Assembly: GCA_964405325.1 (NCBI GenBank)
Contig: CAYONM010000136.1
Coordinates: 1 to 10,233, forward strand
Reading direction: 5' to 3'
Length of the DNA: 10,233 nt
Source of the DNA: CAYONM01 sp964405325
GTDB lineage: Bacteria; Planctomycetota; UBA11346
A program made the translations under genes and the position numbers. The notes beneath the pieces were generated by a model, which did no database searches, was not told where the DNA came from, and worked only from the letters and a program-made list of their open reading frames with translations. This document shows positions 1-4,906 of this stretch, one piece after another. Within the stretch, counting starts at the first letter, position 1. Every line of letters starts with the position of its first letter.

Positions 1-66
1 ACAGATCGCGCAGAGATTTTGTCGATCCTTCAAGGCGCGAAGAGTGAGCATATCCGGCATATGTGA
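1..66 (+). CDS. Open frame entering from the left edge (partial, 3' end)
   Basis: Frame 1 is open from the first base to TGA at 64-66 and reads TDRAEILSILQGAKSEHIRHM. The composition (alternating charged and Leu/Ile residues) looks like a real helix rather than noise. It resembles the opening helix of small MNT-type nucleotidyltransferases, which would make it a 5' remnant ending abruptly, but it could equally be the natural C-terminus of an upstream gene. Only 21 residues are visible and no catalytic motif is present, so no function is assigned. Confidence 0.25.
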   Translation, partial: TDRAEILSILQGAKSEHIRHM

Positions 67-180
67 GCGATAAGCAACGCAAGAAGGGCGGCAAAAGATC
101 AAGTGAGACGCTATTTTTATTTATTGACGGGCCCTCAGCACGGAGATCCCCTCGTGAAGGCAAGCCGAATCATCTTTGTC

Positions 181-204
181 ACGCAGAGACGCAGAGACGC
201 AGAG
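181..204. repeat. Tandem repeat, three perfect copies of ACGCAGAG
   Basis: Three exact head-to-tail copies of the octamer ACGCAGAG occupy 181-188, 189-196 and 197-204. Similar CGCAGAGA strings are, to my recollection, scattered through intergenic DNA of many environmental bacteria, so this is probably one member of a dispersed family. It has no coding meaning here. Confidence 0.8.
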
Positions 205-281
205 AATTGAGAACTCAAAAAGGCTCCAGTGCTCGGGGTGGAGATCCTCCCGGCCCACTCGCTTCTAGCCGAAATGCGGCC

Positions 282-362
282 GATAGCGACATCATCATTG
301 TCAACTACGGCACCGCCCATGTCGTGTTCGCTGTCGAGCACTTGCCTCGCACGTTGGGCGAT
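282..362 (+). pseudogene. Possible remnant of a GT2-type glycosyltransferase N-terminus
   Basis: In the frame starting at 282 the translation reads DSDIIIVNYGTAHVVFAVEHL and then degenerates. Family-2 glycosyltransferases commonly begin with a beta strand and turn of the form (D/V)-(I/V)3-N-Y-(N/G)-(T/S), followed by a helix ending in LxxL, and this stretch fits that pattern. No DxD motif or further GT2 sequence follows, so if it is real it is a scrap of about 27 residues. A chance match is quite possible. Confidence 0.2.
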
Positions 363-537
363 CGGAAATTCAGCAGGCCCACCATATGGATGACACCGAC
401 ACCGGTACCGCTGGTCTCATCATGCGCCGCAAGGCGATGCGCTCTGGGTGTGCTGCGAGTGCGTGTATGAATCATGTCGCATTCTCCGGCACCGGCTGCC
501 CTTTTGCAGGCCGAGATCGCTTCTACCGTGGCGCGCC

Positions 538-2277
538 ATGAATATCAGCAATCCCACCCGCCGCCAATTCGTCCAGTATTCTTCCGCCCTCGGCCTGGGC
601 ATGATGGCGCCAGGACTGTTCGACGCGGCCGGCGAGTCCGGCAAGCGCCCCAACATCCTGTTCATCTTCAGCGACGAGCACCGGTGGTGCAGTCTGCCCC
701 AGAACGGCATGCCAAAACTGGAGGCGCCGCACTTCGCGCGCTTCGCCGAACAGGCGACTTCTGTCGACCATTGCGTCAGCAATCATCCGGTCTGCGTGCC
801 CTATCGGGCCATCCTGCAGACGGGGCTCTATCCGCAGCACAACAGCGCCGTGAACAACGGTATCTTCTTCGACAAGCAGGTCCTGGGCGTTGCCCGGCCG
901 ACCATCGCCCAGGCCTTCACCGGCGCCGGCTACCGCACCGGCTACATCGGCAAATGGCACCTGGGCGATGCGACTTGTGCGCAGACCGGCTACGACTTCT
1001 TCCATCATTGGAAGAACGGCGACAAGCATTGGGACACCAAATGGCGCGATGTCGTCGCCGATCCGGAAAAATGGTATCACGACACCAATTACAATGCCGT
1101 TGGCATGACCGACCACGCTCTGAAGTTCATGGACCAGTCGCAGGGAGCGGATCAGCCGTGGATGCTGATGTTGTCCTGGAATCCTCCCCACGCCCGCTGG
1201 GACGATGCCCCCCAGGAGCTGGTGGAGCAGTATAGCGACGGCCGTTTGTCGGTGCGGCCCAACGCGCGCGATAATCTCGCCAGCAATCCGCCCTACATCC
1301 ACTACCACGCCCATATCACCGCCATCGATCGGGAATTCGGTCGCTTGCTGGCGGAGCTGGAAAAACGCGGCTTGGATGACAATACAATTGTCATTTACAC
1401 CAGTGACCACGGTAGCGCCTGGTATTCCAACGGTTTCTTCTCCAAGCCAGATCCCATCGACGAGACGGCGCGGGTTCCGTTCATGATCCGCTGGCCGGGC
1501 AAGGTGGCGGCCGGCCGCCGGGTCCAGGAGCCCATCGGCGCCATCGACCTCTATCCCACCCTCTGCGGTCTCGCCGGTTTCGCTCCGCCGGTGGCCTGCG
1601 ACGGCATCGATCAGACGCCGCTGCTGTTGGATGTGCCAGGCGAGCGGAGCGATGCCCAGCTGATCACCCTGCCGGCCAATCCGAAGTATTTCGTCGATCG
1701 CTATCGCGGTACGTTGAAGGAGCCTTTGGCGCACCAGCCCTGTCGGGCCATCCGCACCAGCCGCTACACCTTCGCGGTCAGCGGCGACGGCGATTGGATG
1801 CTGTACGACAATCAGGAAGATCCCTATCAGATGAACAATCTGGTCGACGATCCGGCCCATTCCGAGCTGAAGGAGCAGCTGCGGCAACGACTCCAGGAAC
1901 TGGTCGCGGCTTCCGAAGCCAACGCGGATGAGATCCCCGCCGAGATCCGGCAGCTTCCCCTGCCAGAGAAGATCCTCGCCACCAACGAATTCTACTGTCT
2001 GAAATGGCAGAAGCCGCATCTGCTCACAGTCATGGAAAAAGCCATGGCGCCCTTGGTGGACCAGGCCGCAGATGCCAAGGTCAAGGATCGGATCCGGCAG
2101 GCGGCGGAAGCCATCTATCTCGAACGCGAAACGCAGCATGCCTTTCTGGACTATCGGATTGACTTGTATTCCTTCTGGTATCTGCGCGATTCCGATGCCT
2201 ATCAGGCACGCAACCAGGCGTTCAAGGCCTGGCTCGCAGGCCTGCGGGAGCAGTTACACGCGGCCGTCGCGGAGTGA
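538..2277 (+). CDS. Tat-exported sulfatase (formylglycine type, S1 family)
   Basis: A 579-residue arylsulfatase-fold hydrolase that would remove sulfate esters, probably from a polysaccharide, in the periplasm. Seen in the sequence: a Tat signal (TRRQF at residues 7-11, then a hydrophobic stretch to about 31); the strand and metal site NILFIFSDEH (39-48, metal D46); the CVPYR motif (86-90), in which C86 is the residue converted to formylglycine; GKWHLG (138-143) with active-site K139 and H141; PPH (H218); the second metal pair D290-H291 in YTSDHG; and K303. All core sulfatase residues are therefore present. The Cys-type motif needs a separate maturase, which is not in this window. I chose ATG 538 because it opens directly onto the Tat motif; 30 more upstream codons are open but look random. 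No Shine-Dalgarno is visible. Residues about 470-579 form a charged, probably helical tail beyond the usual core. The exact substrate is unknown. Confidence 0.9.
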   Translation: MNISNPTRRQFVQYSSALGLGMMAPGLFDAAGESGKRPNILFIFSDEHRWCSLPQNGMPKLEAPHFARFAEQATSVDHCVSNHPVCVPYRAILQTGLYPQHNSAVNNGIFFDKQVLGVARPTIAQAFTGAGYRTGYIGKWHLGDATCAQTGYDFFHHWKNGDKHWDTKWRDVVADPEKWYHDTNYNAVGMTDHALKFMDQSQGADQPWMLMLSWNPPHARWDDAPQELVEQYSDGRLSVRPNARDNLASNPPYIHYHAHITAIDREFGRLLAELEKRGLDDNTIVIYTSDHGSAWYSNGFFSKPDPIDETARVPFMIRWPGKVAAGRRVQEPIGAIDLYPTLCGLAGFAPPVACDGIDQTPLLLDVPGERSDAQLITLPANPKYFVDRYRGTLKEPLAHQPCRAIRTSRYTFAVSGDGDWMLYDNQEDPYQMNNLVDDPAHSELKEQLRQRLQELVAASEANADEIPAEIRQLPLPEKILATNEFYCLKWQKPHLLTVMEKAMAPLVDQAADAKVKDRIRQAAEAIYLERETQHAFLDYRIDLYSFWYLRDSDAYQARNQAFKAWLAGLREQLHAAVAE

Positions 2278-2586
2278 CGAAGCCTGGCAGACGAGCGTGG
2301 CCAGCAATTGGGCGCGGCGGGAGCCTGGGGCGTGGTCTTCATGGCCCTGATCATTCTGGCGGTGACCCTGGTCTTCATCACCACCATCCGACATCGCGTG
2401 CTCGCGCCCCTGGTGGAAATCCACAATGTCCTGATCAGCGCCCGCCGTGGTGATCATTTCCGGCGCTGTGGCGGCGTCACCACGCCACCACGCGAGATGC
2501 TGGCTGTGTACCAGATAATCAATGCCTTGCTGGACGAGCGGCTCGTGCATCTGGATGCCCACGGCGCTGCCTCGGTGCAAGAGTGA
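2278..2586 (+). pseudogene. Headless remnant of a membrane sensor (one TM segment plus HAMP-like linker)
   Basis: The frame stays open for 102 codons immediately after the stop of the sulfatase, in the same frame, with no ATG at its head. It encodes LADERGQQLGAAGAWG, a strongly hydrophobic segment (about WGVVFMALIILAVTLVFITTI) and RHRVLAPLVEIHNVLISA, ending at TGA 2584-2586. A membrane segment followed by a basic residue, a Pro and an amphipathic helix is the signature of TM2 plus a HAMP linker in sensor kinases, chemoreceptors and diguanylate cyclases. There is no extracellular sensor domain before it and no output domain after it. A TTG at 2308 could start translation, but no ribosome site is visible. 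I interpret it as a leftover of a larger gene broken when the sulfatase block was inserted next to it. Confidence 0.5.
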
Positions 2587-2684
2587 CGCAGCCGGCCGTC
2601 TTGTTCGCCAGGCATTCACCACAGATCGGAAGCTGCTGGGCATCGGCCGGCCGTCCAGCTGCTGTGCCACCAGCGGTAGGGACC

Positions 2685-2712
2685 TTGGCAGAAGGAGACT
2701 ACAGGTTACGAT
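2685..2712 (+). promoter_or_regulatory. Candidate sigma70-type promoter of the IclR gene
   Basis: TTGGCA at 2685-2690 (5 of 6 to the -35 consensus) is followed by a 16-bp spacer and TACGAT at 2707-2712 (4 of 6 to the -10 consensus). Initiation about 7-9 bases downstream of the -10 falls at 2719-2721, on or next to the ATG at 2721, predicting a leaderless mRNA. This agrees with the absence of a Shine-Dalgarno at normal distance: the only purine-rich block, AAGGAG near 2692-2697, is over 20 bases away. Predicted by eye only. Confidence 0.45.
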
Positions 2713-2740
2713 AGCGTGATATGAGTAACGATAACGTAAC
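2705..2740. promoter_or_regulatory. Candidate operator overlapping the IclR -10 box and start codon
   Basis: GTTACGATAGCG (2705-2716) and CGATAACGTAAC (2729-2740) form an inverted repeat: the reverse complement of the right arm matches the left arm at 10 of 12 positions. The same bases also contain a direct repeat, ACGATAGCGT (2708-2717) and ACGATAACGT (2728-2737), offset by exactly 20 bp, about two helical turns. The site covers the -10 box and the first codons of the regulator. IclR-family proteins commonly repress their own genes from such sites, so autorepression by the product at 2721 is the natural inference. Confidence 0.5.
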
Positions 2741-3494
2741 GGATCGCCAGGCACGTGCTCTGGAGCGGGCCCGGGATGTGCTGCTGCTCTGTGCGCGGCA
2801 GGCAGAGGGCTGCTCCTTCTCCGCATGTGCCGAGGAGACCGGTCTGCCCGCACCGACTCTGAGCCGCTTGCTGCGCAGCCTGGTCGGTCTCGGGTGGGTC
2901 GCGCACGAGGGCGATCGCTACCGGGTCACCGATGCCACCAAGGCTTGGGTGCGGTGTCTGCTCGGGCCAGTCAGCATCGTCGACCTGCTGCGGCCGATGG
3001 TGCAGAGCCTGGCGACGGCGACCGGGGAATCCGCTGCCTTTTATGAAGTCGTCGATGGGCGGGTGCTGCTGCAGGCCAAATACGAGATGCCGGATGGGAC
3101 GCATTATATGCGCGAGGGCGGCCAGGTGCCGGAGGTCTGCCGGCACGGTTTCGCCCAGCTCTGGATGGCGCATCTGGATGCGCATGAGCGCTTGCGGCGG
3201 CTGCGCGACACGGCGCATCCGCCAGCCGATGAGGAACGCTTTCTGGAGGCCTGTGCCCGCATGCGCGACGAGGGCGTGGTGGTGGAATGCGGTGAGCATT
3301 CTCCCGCGGTAGCCCGCATCGCCGCGCCCGTGTTCCGGCCCGGTGGTCGGCTCTTCTGCGGCAGCATCGGTATCTCATTGCCGCTCACCGGCTTGCACGG
3401 TCGCCAATCGACCTTGATCGAAGCGGTGCGCGCAGCCGCCGCCGAAGCCGACAACCGTTTTACCACGAGCATGGACAGACAAGGACCTCTATGA
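2721..3494 (+). CDS. IclR-family transcriptional regulator
   Basis: A 257-residue DNA-binding regulator of the usual IclR length. Residues about 10-75 form a winged helix-turn-helix (ALERARDVLLLCARQAEG, then AEETGLPAPTLSRLLRSL as the recognition unit and GWVAHEGDRYRVT as the wing). Residues about 85-245 match the effector-binding domain, with its typical C-terminal IGISLPLTGL segment. The start is fixed at ATG 2721 because an in-frame TAG lies at 2712-2714. The stop TGA (3492-3494) overlaps the ATG of the next sulfatase, so the two are translationally coupled, and that sulfatase is its most likely target. The ligand is unknown; in other IclR proteins it is a small metabolite such as a sugar-acid or aromatic intermediate. 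Confidence 0.85.
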   Translation: MSNDNVTDRQARALERARDVLLLCARQAEGCSFSACAEETGLPAPTLSRLLRSLVGLGWVAHEGDRYRVTDATKAWVRCLLGPVSIVDLLRPMVQSLATATGESAAFYEVVDGRVLLQAKYEMPDGTHYMREGGQVPEVCRHGFAQLWMAHLDAHERLRRLRDTAHPPADEERFLEACARMRDEGVVVECGEHSPAVARIAAPVFRPGGRLFCGSIGISLPLTGLHGRQSTLIEAVRAAAAEADNRFTTSMDRQGPL

Positions 3495-4270
3495 ACCGTC
3501 CCAACATCCTCTTGATCACTTCCGACCAACAGCACTGGATGACGCTCGGCGTGCAGAATCCGCGCATCCGCACGCCCAACCTGGATCGCCTGGCGGCGGC
3601 AGGCACGCTGTTCCGGCGGGCCTATTGCCCGAATCCCACCTGCACGCCGACGCGCGCCTCCATCATCACCGGCCAGTATCCCAGCCAGCACGGCGCCTGG
3701 ACCTTGGGAACCAAGTTGCCGGAATCGGCGCATTGCGTGGGCGATGATTTCCATGCCGCCGGTTATCACACGGCCCTGATCGGGAAGGCGCATTTCCAGC
3801 CTTTGGCCAGTACCGAAGAATATCCCTCGCTGGAAGCCTATCCGGTGCTGCAGGATCTGGATTTCTGGCGCGGCTTCGACCAGCCCTTCTACGGATTCCG
3901 TCAGGTCGACCTGGCGCCCAGCTTCCTCGCCGCCTGCGGGCTGCCCATTCCCCACAGCATGAGCGGACGCGATCAATTCGCCGCCTGGTGCGGCGATGCC
4001 ACGGCGTATCGCGACCACGCCATCTGTGAGCATCATCACAATCCCACCACCGTGCACCTGAAGACCTTCGTCGAGCGGCGTTGGAAGATCACCGTCTATT
4101 ACGATCACAATTACGGTGAACTCTACGATCTGGAAACAGATCCCCAGGAGCGCCATAATCTCTGGCAGGATCTGGCCCACGCCGGCATCAAGTCCGACCT
4201 GCTTCTGCGTTTCCTGCATGCGGAGATGGGCAAGGAGATCATGTGGATGCCGCGCGTGGCCGGGGCCTGA
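3491..4270 (+). CDS. Internally deleted sulfatase (formylglycine type)
   Basis: A 259-residue sulfatase-family protein, about half the usual 450-550. The N-terminal half is well preserved: NILLITSDQQ (metal D12), CTPTR (51-55, C51 being the formylglycine residue), GKAHF (K99, H101) and the family string DFWRGFDQPFYGF (124-136). After QVD (138-140) it jumps directly to LAPSFLAACGLPIP, which in intact relatives follows the strand that lies beyond the second metal site. The central part, with the DHG metal pair, the PPH-type His and the second active-site Lys, is missing without loss of frame. The normal C-terminal subdomain (YGELYDLETDPQERHNL, 208-224) remains. It is probably inactive as an enzyme. 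There is no signal peptide. ATG 3491 overlaps the IclR stop and has AAGGA five bases upstream. Confidence 0.8.
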   Translation: MNRPNILLITSDQQHWMTLGVQNPRIRTPNLDRLAAAGTLFRRAYCPNPTCTPTRASIITGQYPSQHGAWTLGTKLPESAHCVGDDFHAAGYHTALIGKAHFQPLASTEEYPSLEAYPVLQDLDFWRGFDQPFYGFRQVDLAPSFLAACGLPIPHSMSGRDQFAAWCGDATAYRDHAICEHHHNPTTVHLKTFVERRWKITVYYDHNYGELYDLETDPQERHNLWQDLAHAGIKSDLLLRFLHAEMGKEIMWMPRVAGA

Positions 4271-4321
4271 CAGCAGAGCTGTTCACATGAAGGGTACCTC
4301 TCCAAACGCGTTCCTGGGAGC

Positions 4322-4339
4322 GCCGGTCTCCGTACCGGC
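4322..4339. terminator. Short GC hairpin between convergent genes
   Basis: GCCGGT (4322-4327) and ACCGGC (4334-4339) can pair around the loop CTCCGT, preceded by GGGAGC. It lies 52 bases past the sulfatase stop, between convergent reading directions, so it could end transcription from either side. There is no U-tract. The pattern GGGAGCGCnGG...CCnG also resembles a dispersed intergenic repeat I associate with PVC-type genomes, so it may be a repeat copy rather than a terminator. Confidence 0.35.
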
Positions 4340-4356
4340 CCAATGATGACAACGTC

Positions 4357-4654
4357 GTGACCCAGTGTCCCGGCATCGATTGAAAGCAGATGCCAGCAAC
4401 GGCGTAGCCATCGAAAATCCGAGGCTCTCCGAGCCAGGTCTGCAGCGGGGTTTTGCTTGGTGCAGGCCATAGCCCGGCCGCGAGGAGCAGATCCTGACGG
4501 ATGCGCTTAGGCCAGCTGTCCCAGTCGGCATATTCACGGATCGGAGTGAAGGCCTCGTGCTCCGTACGCACCGGCCGGGTCCGGGAATCTGCGGCCATGA
4601 CGGATCCTATCCAAGCCAGCAACAGGAGGATGCCGGAGACACGATAGCAACTCC
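4357..4654. repeat. Direct repeat copy 1 (esterase 5' segment), partner 6711-7008
   Basis: A 298-base block with no difference that I can find from 6711-7008, in the same orientation, about 2.35 kb apart. It is long enough to support homologous recombination that would delete the intact esterase. Its perfect identity contrasts with about 3 percent divergence in the adjoining repeat block. Confidence 0.9.
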
Positions 4655-4724
4655 ATTTCCGTTTTAAATGCCATCGAAGATTTGCTGCTTTATTTCTCCG
4701 AGGGATTTTCGTACCAGAAAACAT
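4357..4724 (-). pseudogene. Truncated duplicate of the esterase gene (5' end only)
   Basis: Bases 4357-4654 are identical by eye to 6711-7008 in the intact esterase gene, covering its signal peptide and first catalytic-domain residues as far as MPGHWVT. Beyond that the frame continues to a stop at 4239 with 38 unrelated residues antisense to the end of sulfatase 2. Upstream, bases 4655-4690 are only loosely similar to the intact locus. The ATG at 4724 has GGAGGG eight bases before it and lies inside the 3' end of the FG-GAP fragment, so the two frames overlap by 35 bases. The product would be an exported peptide of about 120 native residues without the Ser nucleophile, hence non-catalytic. 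Confidence 0.85.
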
Positions 4725-4872
4725 TGTATTGGCCCTCCATGGTGCTCAGCAGGTCCAGATCGCCGTCCTGATCGAGGTCGGCCAGCACCGGGGCGTCCAT
4801 CTTGCCACCAGCGGGGTTGATCTGCTGCAGGCTCCATTCGCTCTCGCTCCAGGTTGACGACCGACGGGCCAA
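4690..4872 (-). pseudogene. Truncated duplicate of the FG-GAP gene (3' end only)
   Basis: Bases 4691-4853 match 7135-7297, the 3' end of the intact FG-GAP gene, with five substitutions in 163 by my count. The open frame reads seven unrelated residues (MARRSST), then WSESEWSLQQINPAGGKMDA, then the final calcium-loop blade DLDQDGDLDLL and the shared end FWYENPSEK, with stop TAA at 4690-4692. Only one blade of a seven-bladed propeller remains and there is no signal peptide, so it cannot be functional. Only one residue differs from the parent (Ala for Thr after KMD). Homology stops sharply after 4853. Confidence 0.85.
4691..4853. repeat. Direct repeat copy 1 (FG-GAP 3' segment), partner 7135-7297
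   Basis: A 163-base block matching 7135-7297 with five substitutions seen by eye. Together with the esterase repeat it forms a duplicated FG-GAP/esterase junction module. Confidence 0.9.
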
Positions 4873-4906
4873 CGCAGGAGATGCCGTGCAATTGCGGTTT
4901 TTAGAA

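Larger units (their letters stand above)
67..537. other. Gene-poor left intergenic region
   Basis: I see no convincing intact gene in these 471 bases. A 135-codon plus frame (63-470) is open but runs straight through a simple repeat and has low-complexity Arg/Pro/Ser content, so I do not call it a protein. The region holds a triple 8-bp repeat (181-204), an AT-rich patch around 111-124, and a short stretch (282-362) that may be a glycosyltransferase relic. I could not find a convincing promoter for the downstream sulfatase by eye. Confidence 0.5.

Noticed and set aside
523..2139. 538-codon open frame on the minus strand opposite sulfatase 1
   Set aside because: It is a codon-bias shadow: the plus frame has every catalytic motif of a sulfatase, and the antisense product has no recognisable domain.
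3104..4219. 371-codon minus-strand frame across IclR and sulfatase 2
   Set aside because: It runs antisense to two clear genes and has no domain of its own.
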